A stretch of DNA of 40,000 bases, taken from contig NC_135554.1 in NCBI RefSeq assembly GCF_964340395.1, positions 14,575,592 through 14,615,591 of the forward strand, written 5' to 3'. This document shows positions 1 through 23,480 of the stretch, in pieces. Positions within the stretch are counted from its first letter, which is position 1, and every line of letters begins with the position of its first letter. The translations under genes were made by a program, and so were the position numbers. The notes under the pieces were generated by a model, which was not told the origin of the DNA, did no database searches, and was given only the letters and a program-made list of their open reading frames with translations. Origin of the DNA: Glandiceps talaboti (lineage: Eukaryota > Hemichordata > Enteropneusta > Spengelidae).

Positions 1-1423
1 CTGGTCTGTGGTCTGGTCGTCAGATTTTTGTGTGTTATAATCTTTACATACATAATTTCCGAACTTCAAGCTTTAATCGCAAAGTGAAGTGTCTCTAGAA
101 GTAGCTATAGAGAAACATCACAACATGGTTTAATGATTTACATTTGGTATGTTCGTTACAGATATAGTCCTACGTGTGTTAATCCAGCGATTAACCCTGT
201 ACCATGTGTTAGTTGCTTGTTAAAATTAGAAAAAACGTGTATCACGACATTCCATAGTCTTTTATAAGTCTCTTGGGTGAAATCTCAGTCGTCATAGTTA
301 CAGAAAATAAAAGTGATGTGGGTTTAGAGGAGGAGAGAAAACCATTGTCCTGGCATACAGACCGTGAATAATCAATAGAAGTGTGAACAGTGTTACCTTA
401 GGGAAGGTTTTAACGAGATCTGTCTGACATAACCCACCAATCACAAGCATGTCTTGTATTCCTAATAACAGCCATTTGTATATAAGTTCAGCTACGATGT
501 ACATTACTCCTTCATTAAGTCCAAATACCAGTTTTCGTATTGACAGTGTGCCTGTGACGAGCAAGGTCTCTTATCTTTATCACGAGTCACGGTTTACGGT
601 GTGTCACTTACTCAGGTGAAAACGAGAGCAATCTGTCTTCATAAGTCACGTCGTTACAAACTTGTGTTCTAGTATTCCCCCCGGAGACACACTATACCTG
701 CATGTTTTACGATGTGTGCGGGATGCTAACCTTTCCTCTGACCTACAAGTCATTCATATCGAGCCTTAAATTTTCGGACAAGTCTCGTTAAAAATTGGCC
801 GAGATTGTGACGTAGAGACTAACACGGCAACTTTTACATATAATATCACAGACACGTCTGTAGTAGGCGCCTTGAATGGAAATAATATAATATGCATGTT
901 TACGCTTCATTCAACGGCACCTTGTTAAATGGTATATTAATATACTATGGAATAATTACAAATTTGACTTTTTCGTTTTACCGATTTGTTAAATATTACA
1001 TTCATACCGATGTCGATGCGTCCACTTTTATGACGAGATTGTACGTCGGAGAACTGTATAGCACGTCAACACAAGGTATGCGCACAGAACGTCGGTCTCG
1101 TGTTCGATACAGACGATATACATGATATAGGTGAATAAGATGTCATGTGACCAATTTTTTTCCTACTCTATTGTTTTTCATATCCGAGCCTTATCCTATT
1201 GGATTCCACACAAAAAAATATGCCTGAGGTGATACATTAGTCGTTTTAAATACTTTATACTTAATCTCTTAATGTCGTTAACTTTAAAATTTTATTTTCA
1301 AATTATCTTCCTCTCGTAGAAACTGCCACAAAAGTCCAACTGCAATCTACCTTCATAAATAACTTTACGCAAGTGATGTGATACCTACCGCTACCGTAGA
1401 TAGACAGCTAGATCGATGTGTGA

Positions 1424-1548
1424 ATGGGTGGGTGGGTGGGTGGGTGGGTAGATAGATAGATAGATGGATCGATGTGTGAACGGGTGAATAAACGAATGAA
1501 TAACTTGATGAACAGGCAAATGAATAAATAAATAAATAAATAAATAAT
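1424..1548 (+). repeat. (GGGT)n, (GATA)n and (AATA)n cluster
   Basis: Short tetranucleotide runs at 1425-1449, 1449-1466 and 1522-1548. gatcgatgtgtgaa occurs twice (1411, 1468). Confidence 0.9.
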
Positions 1549-2347
1549 TGTGTCGAAGAATAAATGACAATTTTAAATAAAAGAAAACTATCAGATATTC
1601 CTTTGCCGTATTGAAATAAACTCTGCAAATATTACATGTAAGAAGACAGCAAAGCAATAACAGAGACAAAGATAAATATAGAAGAAAGAATAGGCATAAC
1701 GTACAAATAGAAGGATGTACATAAAACGTGTTTTTGACAGTGGAAGACATCAACGTTAATGTGTTTATTTAGAGCTAGAATATACGTTTCTATTCAGCTT
1801 TGTGAGCTAATTTTGCAGACGACAATGTGTATTTATGCTTGCAAGCTTTCAAGTCAAACCTAACTGTCAGAACGTTAAGATGACTATTAAGTGAGTCGAA
1901 AGGGGCTATACAGCACTGTGACGATTTCTTTGTATTCCGCTCACCGACGGATGTCAATTAATGCTACTTTGATTGACAGCTCGATTTGTTTGTCAAAGTG
2001 CCGACGATAATATATTTTGTTAGGGTGTATGTGTACAGTCGACATGGCATGCATCCTGAGTTGAGGTAAATCGATATGCCAGGTCAGAGAGTTCGCTTGA
2101 CGACGTTGCTTAAATCACAATGTATTGACCCCAATTTCTCGTGTTAGTACACTGCTACACTTCGAATTTCAACACACCGTGTTTTGCATTCTTAATAGCT
2201 GAGTTTTGATGGCCCTCACTGCCTAGCAAATACATATAAAAGGGAACAACATTTCAACATACATCTTTGAGCGATATCGAACGAAGTCGTAATAGCATAG
2301 CAAGTGTCGTTCAAATCTCCTGCTCGAAATGTGAACATGAACAAAAG

Positions 2348-2348
<1 letters not shown>

Positions 2349-2404
<56 letters not shown>

Positions 2405-2492
2405 CAGACAGACAGAGAGACAGAGAGACAGAGAGACAGAGAGAGAAACAGAGACAGAGACAGAGACAGAGACAGAGACAGAGACAGAGAGA
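2349..2492 (+). repeat. (GA)n-(GACA/GAGACA)n composite microsatellite
   Basis: A pure purine run grades into GACA and then GAGACA hexamers. Arg/Glu-rich and Ser/Leu-rich frames over it are artefacts. Confidence 0.95.
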
Positions 2493-2904
2493 AACTGGAT
2501 ACGATTTCATCGGCATGTGTATTGAAAACTTACGTTTTGATTCCCCTATAATTACTAGCGTAATGTATATCTATATAATGGCAAGCTTTATTTTAGCGAT
2601 AAATGGTACGGATATGGTAATAATTAGAGTTAAGTAGTTGTGCAAGATAGTATATCCTAAAAGCAATTATTCCACTAAAATGACACCCAATCATATTCTA
2701 AAACACATTAATATAACGTGTGTCAATGTCCAGCTAACAAAATGTTACGGGTTTTTATAGTTACAACGTTATGAAAATTATCAGCTGGAACATTATCCTT
2801 GTTAGAAGGTCTTCACATCGATAGTATCTGTTTTGATGTAAACTTACCATCATGTTTTAGTCAAAGGTTGTTATTTACTTCACCTACCATTTATCCTAGT
2901 AGGT

Positions 2905-3068
2905 TGTATGTATGTATGTATGTATGTATGTATGTATGTATGTATGTATGTATGTATGCATGTATGTATGTATGTATGTATGTATGTATGTATGTATGTA
3001 TGTATTTATGCATGTATGTATGTATGTATGTATGTATGTATGTATGTATGTATGTATGTATGTATGTA

Positions 3069-3117
<49 letters not shown>
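2905..3117 (+). repeat. (GTAT)n-(GT)n-(GC)n composite microsatellite
   Basis: About 42 GTAT units with rare substitutions, then about 18 GT units, then a short GC run. Confidence 0.97.
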
Positions 3118-4332
3118 ATACACATCCGATCCAATGCATTTGACTTTGTGAAAACATATACCGTTTTATGTACCACGCTCAACTTTAACAAAGCAATCTT
3201 TAGAGTCACACGTTTTAAACATATTAGTATGTAGATTCATTTAGTCAGTTCATTTGATTACTTTAATATTTAGTTTGAACTTGATAACTCTGGATATAAA
3301 TTCGAGTCCCTGGTCACATGATCGTATTAAACATGATAGCATGTAGATAAACCCGTCTTTCTCGTGTACAGTTAGATTTTTTAAAATTGTCAAAAATACA
3401 AGGTGCACGATGAAGAATAGCAGAGTGTAAATTTGATCATTTTCCATTGAATTGTCGTCTGCTAATAAAAGACACCAATTAAAATCCTAATCTCAATGAC
3501 CACACATCGTTCTCGCATTGAAATAAAAGAACAGTAGCCATGTAGGTTACATATCACATAAACCACTCTGACATATTTCATTACATCCATATTACACTTT
3601 CTGTATGCATGTCAAATACTCACAACTTGACTTCTAACTGTCATTATAGTCAATTTAGAGTCATTTATTTAGCGCCCAGTCTCTTATTTGTACTAAATAA
3701 AGTTTTAATAGGTTTTGAGAACGAGATGCCACCGTGATGAGCTGACTAATTGGTCCATGAAGTCGGTTACTGATCATCCTAATGGTGAAGCTAATTCACG
3801 AATAGGAAAGTAATTGAGAGTGATTTTTTATGATGTTGGTCATGACCGATATTGAGTTCAACCTGATTTAGATATTGTACTTGACCGAAAGTGGCAGTGA
3901 CGTAATACGTGTAATAACCTTCGTAACATAATGATAACATTAATAACATATGATGACCGCATAATACAATGCAATAAGTCAATGCAATAACGTTGTTAAT
4001 ATGACCTTTGTAATAATGTCCAAAACACATCATATTAACATAAGCAACATAAATGCTTACACATTCACAATATTCTTTTCAGCACTCTTTCAATAAACAG
4101 GGATATTTAATTCATATACAATATTTTCCTCTCCCTACATCAGTTCTTCCAGGTGTACAAGTGTTGATGCAATTTGAGTGCTCGTGCAACATGTTATGCA
4201 GATTTTCATGCATTATATTAAGAAAGAAAGAGCAGTTCAAATGTATTTCAGAAAGAGATAAAATGTTTCACCAGTTTTGTAGAAATACAACACAAATAGG
4301 TAATACTATGCTTGTGATTTAACAGTAAAAGT

Positions 4333-4601
4333 AAAATTGGTGCTATACAAGCAAAGTCTAAAATTGGTGCTATACAAGCAAAGTCTAAAATTGGTGCTAT
4401 ACAAGCAAAGTCTAAAATTGGTGCTATACAAGCAAAGTCTAAAATTGGTGCTATACAAGCAAAGTCTAAATTGGTGCTATACAAGCAAAGTCTAAAATTG
4501 GTGCTATACAAGCAAAGTCTAAAATTGGTGCTATACAAGCAAAGTCTAAAATTGGTGCTATACAAGCAAAGTCTGAAATTGGTGCTATACAAGCAAAGTC
4601 T
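4333..4601 (+). repeat. 27-bp minisatellite, 10 copies
   Basis: Ten near-identical units built on aaattggtgctatacaagc and caaagtct. One copy lacks a single A and the last has A-to-G. Near identity indicates recent expansion. Confidence 0.97.
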
Positions 4602-5157
4602 TCTTGCAGCATTACATCTCGAAATAGTTTGTCTCGTATCAACGTAGCCTTGTTTAGAAAAGTGACAATAAAAGATGTCGTAGAAATTTGGGGTATATCT
4701 TATCTTGGAGAAAGGAAGGTTATATTTGAAATTATAAATTTCTTAGGCCCTTCTTTCTCTTATACTTAGAGTCTCAAAAAAGTAAATTTGTCAAAAATTA
4801 TTTAAATATCTAGGTATCCAACAATTCTATAAACTTCTTAAATTTTTTTTAATCTGGTTATGATTTGAGGAAACATATCGCCTGCCCTTGTATCTTTGCA
4901 GAACGTTACTGAACTCTACTAACCAATTAACCGGCATAGATGTCCTCTGGCGGACTGGCGGTATTCTTAACTATATATGGTCATTATTTCATCTTTGCGG
5001 GTTGTTAAAATAAAGCCCCCCCCCCTCGAAAATCACCTGATTCTTAGTCATTACCTCTGTCCATTGTACCATGAATATATTGATGTTTTTATAAATCCGT
5101 TTATCTTCTATAGGTATTCGAAAATGTGAACATCTAAAAATATTTTTTAAAAATCAT

Positions 5158-5228
5158 CCGCCTCCAGAGGGAGTTGAACCCGTAACCTTACGTCTTCTAA
5201 AACACCAACCACTTTGCTAAAGGTCGCC
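5158..5228 (-). mobile_element. tRNA-like sequence (SINE head or tRNA pseudogene)
   Basis: On the minus strand a perfect-consensus A box TAGCAAAGTGG (5209-5219) is followed about 30 bases later by a B box GGTTCAACTCC (5170-5180). The outer ends do not pair as an acceptor stem, so a functional tRNA is unlikely. No clear SINE body is recognised. Confidence 0.5.
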
Positions 5229-8059
5229 TGTGATATTCATACTTTCATTTCATTGTATTAAGAACTGTAAACTGTAGATTCTACCTATTTGAACAAAACA
5301 AAACAAAATTCCGGTTATCTGCCTTATTAGTGCGTTTCCACATACCGACTATGCCGTACTACGTTTCAACATGCCGACAATATCGATCCAATAGTATGTT
5401 TCAACATTCCGATGTCGTCAGTCTTACGAATGATCCATATCTCTACACGTTATTTTGCATTACTAACAGAGTAGCATAGATGAATAAGGAATGAAAAAAT
5501 AATCAAAGTCTACATATACAGTGTAACCTACCCCATCAATCAATTTAAAGAATTCCTGTAAATGAAGTCCAATTTCTTAGACTAATGTCAGATTTAGGAG
5601 TGGCGACTTGTTTCTTTTTCATCCGATGAATAATAACCACGGCGAGTCGTGAAAGACGTTACTGTTTTTGAACACAGGCTCAATTGATCATTTTATTTCA
5701 AACGTCAGTACATGTCAAACTTTATTCTCATCAGTATTTGGCGGTAAAATCGCAATAAAGTTCTTTAATGTGATACTACTTCCTTTCACATCTGATAGCA
5801 AACCGTCCAACACACACTGTAGCAATACAAATGTCCAGTAAAAATTCTCGGTGAAGCTATACCTACTATGCATAAACATCAAGCTCGTAGATTATACATG
5901 TTCAATACGAACACAGAAGAATATACCATGATTATATTGGTATGTGTAGTAACAGAAACTGGTCAAAACAATTATTTTTGAGAAATTAAATCTTCTGTTT
6001 AACAAATGCAAGCTTACTTTTGAAATTATACGAATATTCTGAGATAAAATTTAAGCAAAATCTACCGGTCCAGTTGGTCTGTGTTTTTCCAAAATTTTCC
6101 AGCCCAAGAAAGTATACCCTTTCTTACATACCTATAGCATATATTTAATAAGTAATTAAATATCAATAAAAGTGAAAGGAATTAATGATTTACACAAAAT
6201 CTTTTCAGTGTCCGGATAAACCTTGACGGTGTACAGTGCTTATACAGTACGACTAGTTCCTCATATCTCGGCTTTCTATAGATTAAGAATTGACAACAAC
6301 ACAGATCATGGACTGGGTCGTGTCTCATCAAATAATAAATTGCAAGTACGCTATGAGTAGCTTGGACCGTCGGGATCTTTTGAAACTTGTCAGTCTGACC
6401 CCGTGAGTCAGAACAGCAATAGTTTTCAGCTAATGAAACGAAGCGACAATTGAAGCTGTCCAAATGCATTAGGCACTTAATTCAGATTCGTAGCAAGCCA
6501 TTGGTAATGTCCGTGTGTGACGAATTGATGACTCTGCTATCAATTGTAAGGACATCAGTCTGTCAGTCGGTTTCCTTTGATGTCACATGAAGACATAATA
6601 ACTCATGACGGTGTCTTATCTGTATGGAAAAATGGAGCGGAACGCATGATGGCATCCAATCTGAAAATATTTCGAGTTTTGTTTACTTAGTTTTGCAGAA
6701 GGAATGTTTTTAATATGATTTTGAAGGATGAATTGAACAAGTTAAATCTTTTGACAACCTCTGCTTGACATGCACGACATAGAACTTTACAAGCCAAATT
6801 ATACATTGTGTTAGAATTAACTTGGCCTAAAGGTGCGTAGCAATATCCCAAGGACATGTCTACCATAGTGAATGAATTTATTGTGAAGTGTGCGGTCAAC
6901 CAATTCTTTTAATGGGCTTAAATACTGACAAACATACCTATACAGTCAATAAACAACATGGATATATAAGATACTTATCCAAGATCATGTGATCTTTGTA
7001 CAACAATCCATGGAGCTCTGATAACACTTACCGCGACAACTTTCCAAGAATAGTTCATTCATTGAGAGGGGTCAGGAGGATTATATTTTACAGGATGATT
7101 GATAACAGATGATGCACCTGTTCATTGTCGATTTGAATTGGGAATCCCTTTCTATATATGGAAAAAGTACACTTGTTTCTATCGGACACGAGATCCTAAA
7201 AGGGGATCCCTTCGGTGTCACATCACCTGCAGCATTCCGACCACAGGTGTATATGGCAACCGTCAAACAGTAAATCAAACTGTCCATTGTTTTATTGTAA
7301 TAAGTAATATGATAACATTTTTTCCCCTTTTCATGCCGGTAGATTTCTCAACAACACAACTTCATAGACGTAACGAGGCGACGCAGCTTCCACAAACCTA
7401 TCGTTGTGTTCAATCTTGAAGACAGGACGACTGTTTACGGGATGGATGGACCATAAACAGAGGAAGCGGAAAAACCATGTATCCACCGAAAAGTCGCAGT
7501 CTTTGCTTGATACACTATCGCTAAAACGACATTGTATATAGGAACAACTGGACGTACAACACACTTCGAATTCTCGAGTTTGAACTTCGCTAGATAATTC
7601 AAACACGTCAGAGGCAATCATGTGTTGACGGTATGAGAACTGCCTCGAATTGTGAATTCTTCAAAGATGTACCTACTCAAACATTGATCAAATAATTTTG
7701 GATTCTTCCTTGTTGACATAAATAAACGATTCCTTTATTTACATTTGACTAAACAGTAAGACAAGACATACAACTACAAATGTAGCACCAAGAAGACAAA
7801 AAACTTTAAATATATCCCACCGATTAACTTTATACGACATTTGTATTTGTTGATGTTGATGTTGGACATCACAAATGCACGGACTTAGTGGAGATTCCAT
7901 GTACAGAATGGCACCAAACAAACGTGAGTCCAAGGTAAGACAATAAGACTTCACTATTTAAAATGTTTTCATGAACTCGATAATTTATGAATAATCTTTA
8001 TTTATACTGGATAGTTCTTTAAGTATATAAACGCGTGTCTCCCAAGAAGTCCAGTTAGG

Positions 8060-8245
8060 GCCATCCCTCATGGGTTCAGTGTTAATGCAGGAGGAAACTG
8101 GAGCACCCGGGAAAATCCTGCGTTGTTCGGTAGAGTCAAACTGAACGACACTCTTTTTACTTACAATGTGATAAATTTGATCGAACCCTGAATGGGGTTC
8201 GAACCCAAACCGCAGTGGTAAGAGGCAAATGCCACCGAATCGAAA
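8060..8245 (-). mobile_element. Probable tRNA-related SINE, minus strand
   Basis: A B box inside the palindrome GGGTTCGAACCC (8195-8206) sits at the minus-strand 5' end. It is followed by a body containing the reverse complement of ggaggaaactggagcacccg, which I associate with a repeat common in marine invertebrates. The A-box half is degenerate. Confidence 0.45.
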
Positions 8246-8717
8246 TATTCAAGAGGCCTTAGGTAAACCATCAATATTTATGACACGTGTACTGTGATTA
8301 TCTTAGCCGACGAAATGATGCAATGTTTGGTGTTCATTAACCTGACAACAGGACATTGTCTTGAACTGTTTTTTTTCAGATATCGTTATACTATATTATA
8401 CAATGTAATAAGTCCCCATTGGGCATCCGTACCGTAGCCTTACTCTCAAAGACATGGGGTCTACATATGACTCCAGGCAACAAACTTATTCAGTCTATCG
8501 ACAAGTTGGAATTGTCGTATAAGTTTTGATAGACCTCTTAAAAAGTAGTAGACTAGAATTGTGTGATAGTTTGTCATGACGAATCTTTAAAATAACAGCA
8601 CACACCATGGTAATTATATATACAAATTAAAATCGGTGGTACAATCACTGTAAACTTTAATATTGAACAACTGTCTGCCATGCACGAATTCAACACCTTT
8701 TTCGCTTGGTTACAATG

Positions 8718-8720
8718 TAT

Positions 8721-8779
<59 letters not shown>

Positions 8780-8980
8780 TTTGTTTATTTGTTTGTTTGT
8801 TTGTTTGTTTGTTTGTTTGTTTTTGTGTGTGTGTGTATGTATGTATGTATGTATGTATGTATGTATGTATGTATGTATGTATGTATGTACGTACATGTAT
8901 GTATGTATGTATGTATGTATGTATGTATGTATGTATGTATGTATGTATGTATGTATGTATGTCTGTCTGTGCGCGCGTGG
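8718..8980 (+). repeat. (TTTA)n-(TTTG)n-(GT)n-(GTAT)n-(GTCT)n composite microsatellite
   Basis: Five repeat types in series, each differing from the next by one base in the unit or by slippage. Confidence 0.97.
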
Positions 8981-11009
8981 AAAGACAACAGAAATCAAGG
9001 TATACCAGTACCAGTAACGTGGCTTGCAGTTTAAGGTTGAATTGCCGATAAAAGTACAACCGTGCGACCCTTTCCATCTTCCATGTACATGACAAACGAG
9101 TCTGCATTTGTTTGGATGATAACGATTTTCTAGTTGTATGAGTCTTGTGACTTCAAACTAGTGACAGTTCACAACCCAGTGCATTAGATTGCAAGAAATG
9201 TCCAATAATGAGGTGTTGACGGCCTAAAGCCACACAATCAAATCCCAACATCGGAACTTCACATTTCCATTATGAATCCATTGCATCAGTGCTTACTGAG
9301 GGTCCGATAAATTACCGCTCTCGGCTAATAAAAGCCATCGACAGCATGAAATACTTCAAACAACGTTAAATGTCAGGAGAATTCACTCCAGTGCAGTAAA
9401 GCACCAATCACCATGGCAACCTTTGAAAAATCTCTGTTCTTGTTCACTCAGAGACTGGAACCGTGTACGTTATTGTACAAGTGTTAATAAATTTGACCCG
9501 TGCGCTATCCCCTACGTAATCGTAGGCTGTCGACATTATGACGGATACAGAATTCATTGAAGCATACCGCTGACATCAATCAAATTGAAGTCGCTGTTCT
9601 TAGATAGGACCGACCAAGTGTGGATCAGCAGGCCAGGCATAACGTTGTCGAGTGTCTGCCTTCAAAACAGCCGAATTCCCTGCTCAATTTGGACGAATTC
9701 AAGCGTTGAAAGGTATTAAAGTGATGTGATGCCGAACAGGAATTGTCAGATGGAGAAAGTAAAACACGAGAGAGTGGAAGATCACTCACATTGAAGGAAA
9801 CTGCGAATAGAGCATATGAGTGCGAAATCTGCTGAGATTTGAAGCCACAAAGGGGAGTCAAGAGAGAAGAAAAAGATTAGCGAACTGAACTTGCTCACAA
9901 TTGGTAAAAAAAAAGTAACGAATATATGTTCTCGTATGTTGTGTATTAACTTATGTCAGTTCTAAAGTGAGAGTATTTCAAACTCTTCGTCGCGTTGATA
10001 TACATGTATATGCTTATAAAGATTGATGTAAGAATTCACTACTGGTTGTTTCACGTGTATACGAAGGCGGTATATCACTCGCAAAGTAACTGAAGTTAGA
10101 TTTAATGGCTCGTAATGAATTGTAAAAAGGTGTAAATTTTAGTCGAGTTACAGAGAATTTTATGATTTCATCGTAAAATCGGCTCCTTGGGGATTCTAGT
10201 TTCTTTTCCTGTTTGTGAGACCTATGTCATATCTCAACCTGTGTATCGTTTATCTTTCTGCACAATCACCAATCTTTCATAGCTCTTCTAAATCACACAC
10301 TTCTACTGAGTTACCAATGTCATATATTAAACATGCAAACGTGTTACAGGCTAATTAGAAGTTGTGTAAAAGAACCCCATTTCATTACGTTTATCACCAG
10401 CATTGAGGTTATTGTCGTATAGTCGGTCAGAAAACAACTAACTGGCAATAAATAATATTTTATAGTTAACTCGTTAGGAAAATTTCATTCATACCCTTGT
10501 TGAGTTCACGTCAGTGTAGTTCTACATCATACACTTGTCAGTATTGTGTGTGAAACTTGTCATGACTGTACAAATCAATATAGTAATTCAACATTGCATA
10601 TAAATTATATAAAACGGTGGCCGTTTTGAGATATGCTTGCAAAGAATTGAAAGAGATACAAGTTTCATCGTTTTAATTGCCGTTGGGGGCGCCCACAAAA
10701 CGGTACCTCAGACCATTATAATACTAGTGTATGTAAAATGTGGTGCATTTTTTATGGAAATTTCTGTTCCCGTTGGTAAAGATTCTGTTACACCAATTTC
10801 CCCTTTCAATAGCTGTTCATGTCTTTTTCTAGTTTGTACCATACTTGCAAATTGATTGAAATCTATGACGTCACATAATTTAGTTTGAACTGTGCATAAT
10901 TTAACAAATTGAATCAAAGTCCGTTGATATTAAAGGGGCACATTTTGATGTTGATATGTTTTCCGCAAAAAGGTACAAAATGGCCAGGAAAGTCGTGACA
11001 GTTATTCAC

Positions 11010-11416
<407 letters not shown>

Positions 11417-12036
11417 GCACGAGCTGTAATGTTGATAATACCAGTTTTGACTATTATTTTCACACCTTAGCAATTGCACAGTCTTTTAGTAGTAGTAGCA
11501 CATTATAACAATATTTGCAGGTTATAAATTGTGACTTTACACTGCTAGTATTTCCAGCGCACGATACAAAACAATAAAAAATGAAAGTTACGGGCAATCA
11601 TAACATACCGAAAATTAATTAGACCCTTGTACTGAATATCTTTAAGTGCGCTTTATTCGTCAATACCAGCCAATATGCCACAAGTATCCTGCCAGCCAAA
11701 CAAATCGTGCATTTATTAACTGCATTGTGAACCGTGTTAATGACAGCTTTATTGTTGCTGAAACGTATGGTGGTGCATGGTGCTGGCAGTCAATGGGTGA
11801 TCAATAACTATAACAGAGAGCCTACCCAGTCACACTGCAATCAGTCGCGACGCCTCTACTTCGACCTGAACACGAACTGCACTGACAGTATTGGAATACA
11901 AATACATGTTGGCAAGTTGAAATTTGGTTACGTTCAGGGATACAATTTATCCTCCGAGAGTATATTGATCGGTCAGCTGAGTTTTTAGCTACAACCTATT
12001 ATCACATAAAAACTCGTTGGAAGACAGCGATATTTG

Positions 12037-12043
12037 TGACGTC

Positions 12044-12044
<1 letters not shown>
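12037..12044 (+). promoter_or_regulatory. CRE-like palindrome at bHLH start codon
   Basis: A perfect TGACGTCA lies directly against the putative first ATG. This is the CREB/ATF full site. Several other copies occur in the window (for example 10866 and 22866), so its role here is only suggested by position. Confidence 0.3.
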
Positions 12045-20986
<8,942 letters not shown>

Positions 20987-21584
20987 TTTCCGAACTAAGT
21001 TAAATTTGCCATCATGTTGATGTGATCAGTACGATATAGCAGTTGTACTGGCAGCCACCATGTTACACATTTCATCATTAAAGTTTGAAAAAAGTAGCAT
21101 TTTGCATAGGTTTTTGTGTAAAAACAAGTTCTGAAGTAAAAATCATCATGAATGGAAATTTTAATCGGCTAAGCTATGACAGTGAAAAACAACAACTTTA
21201 GGAATTACTACTAATACAACGTTGTTGGATTTTACTATTTTAGTTACAGTACACTGGGTGTATGGTATATGCCGATGACGTCAGAATTAAATTTACTCCG
21301 CCAAAATAACTGGGTTATTTATATAGTCTATTTCGTATGAATTATGCAGAAGACATGGGTCTGCAAACTGTCTATTTCGTATTATATATAGTATTTTATA
21401 TCGCTTATAGCACTGTCAAATAAGAAAGGGTACGTTGCTCGTAAATCACATTGCAAGCAAGGCTTTCAATTCTAACGTTGGGGGCGCTCTTTCGTTGTTT
21501 TATCCCAAGCCCCCTAACTTTGATGTGACGTTGTAACTTGTATGTATTGTGTTGTGTTGAAATTGATCGGTTGAACGCCCAAGT

Positions 21585-22337
21585 CACGTGACTCTGTTCC
21601 CTGTTGTTATTTCACTTCATTGACTCTTTACAGACGTGTCAGTTTCTTTGGGTGATGGCACACAGAGTCAATAACATCATGATATTTTTGAAACTTATAA
21701 ACTATTTGAAGTGTAAATTATTTCCTATGTAGCTACTTTCATCACGTTTCCTTTCATTTACATAAAATAAGAATCCCACCGATATTTTAAAAATTCTGAA
21801 TTTCTAGTATGGCATATTGCTAAACATTTTCGAGACATTAGAGTCTTTGGTGTATATTTTGACAATCTTTTCATATACTTATAAACTTTGTTTCGTGTTT
21901 TTCTTCGACTACATATACATATGCAAGACATAATTGGTAGAGGTATTGGAGTTTACCAGAGTTTCCGATAGACATGGTATATCTATTAGTCATTGTATAG
22001 TGGTGAATTATACACACGTGTTACAACATACCTTGTATCATCAGCAACGACACACAGTCATAATGTTATGGTTTAGTGTCTTCATGTTATGCATTCTATT
22101 GTGTACATGTACCGCAATAGTAGCGGTGCATAACTACTTTACATACTGGTTTTCACATATCGAGATACATGTATACCAACGATGTCACGTGATACTTTCT
22201 GCTATACAACAAATATTTCACATAAGGTCAATTACTAGTATATAAAATTATAGAAGCATTTTCGTTTATTAGAGCATGATGTCACTGACGACGACGACGA
22301 CAAAGTGTTATTGTTACCATCACGACTGAGTCACGTG
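21585..22337. promoter_or_regulatory. Cluster of four CACGTG E-boxes downstream of bHLH gene
   Basis: CACGTG occurs at 21585, 22015, 22186 and 22332. Two are embedded in the identical 10-bp palindrome GTCACGTGAC (21583-21592, 22330-22339) and a third in GTCACGTGAT (22184-22193). CACGTG is the class of site bound by HEY, HELT, DEC and CLOCK-type factors, so feedback on the upstream gene is possible but unproven. Confidence 0.35.
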
Positions 22338-22711
22338 ACATTACTGTCATAGCTCAACTGATAATACTATTTCTTGTAAATGTATTTATAGTAAATACAC
22401 TGTGTTCATGTAAAGCTGCCGACTGTAGTAGGAATATTTTTAAAATGTCTCTGTAAAACTGTTAGATCTTGAGTTTAAGGTGCCACACTCCTCAACTTGC
22501 TGTCTTCTTGAATTTCTGTGACGTCATTATATTACAATATCAAATGCATTTCTACTTTGAGGGTAGTACCGTCACCTTCTTACATGTTATGCAGTCAATG
22601 GCGTGTCAATTTTGTCGAATTCAAATTCCTGTAATCAATGTAATGCACAAATTATTGTAGAAAATTGTTTTAGTAAAGTAAGGATTGAAAATCTTGTATG
22701 TTTTGACTTGA

Positions 22712-22717
22712 AATAAA
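22712..22717 (+). terminator. Candidate polyadenylation signal, bHLH gene
   Basis: AATAAA about 1.7 kb after the bHLH stop codon. It is the first canonical hexamer noticed in the 3' flank; an ATTAAA variant occurs earlier near 21077. Confidence 0.3.
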
Positions 22718-23203
22718 GTAATTGTGGCAAATTTGAAATGTAAAGAATATCTCAGGATATGAATGTATAACCCACCGACATAATATGAACATCGTAAATG
22801 TCTTATTATTGTAGATTCATTATATGCATATATTGTCTGACTCCATCGTGTTCACTTCCTCTGTATGACGTCACTCATATACCATTATGACAAAGAATGC
22901 GTGTGCTTTTTAGAATTAATAAAATGTATTCATTGTCGAAACAAAAATGTTGTAATCGTGACTGTTTGCTTGTATGACCCATCTACTCCTACATTAGTCC
23001 TGCTTGTATACGGAGTAATCCGGGACTCGATTCTGACAATTGTCCCTCCTATTTAGAGTCAAGTCAGTACATAGACTCGTGCACCGTCATGTAAGCAGGA
23101 CTACTCCTACACCAACAATTAGATCCACCAAGGAGTATCCACCATCATCACTACCATCATTAGCACGCAGAAAAGCAGGTAACTAAAGTAAGAATGGCCG
23201 AAT

Positions 23204-23204
<1 letters not shown>

Positions 23205-23263
<59 letters not shown>

Positions 23264-23278
23264 ACACATATATATATA
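23205..23278 (+). repeat. (CA)n-(TA)n microsatellite
   Basis: About 27 CA units followed by short CATA and TA runs, some 60 bases before the palindrome. Confidence 0.95.
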
Positions 23279-23336
23279 ACTCGGTGAGTATCAATCTGCT
23301 AAGATAGTGCTCTATACCGCAGTGGCAGAGCGTAAT

Positions 23337-23480
23337 AGTTTTGGTAGTACTGGAACTCTTTCTTGGGTGTAACTCGGAGTTTCACGCATATTGCGATCAT
23401 CAGACACTCAGTGTCTGATGATCGCAATATGCGTGAAACTCCGAGTTACACCCAAGAAAGAGTTCCAGTACTACCAAAAC

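Noticed and set aside
298-564. 88-codon hydrophobic frame (-)
   Set aside because: Hydrophobic composition is expected from AT-rich DNA; no motif or splice context supports it.
7331-7621. 96-codon Cys-containing frame (-)
   Set aside because: No recognisable domain, no supporting splice partners, and overlapping frames are equally open.
7739-7954. Minus-strand 71-codon frame ending in a hydrophobic helix, with a possible gtatgt donor
   Set aside because: It could be a first exon with a signal anchor, but no downstream partner exon or family motif was found.
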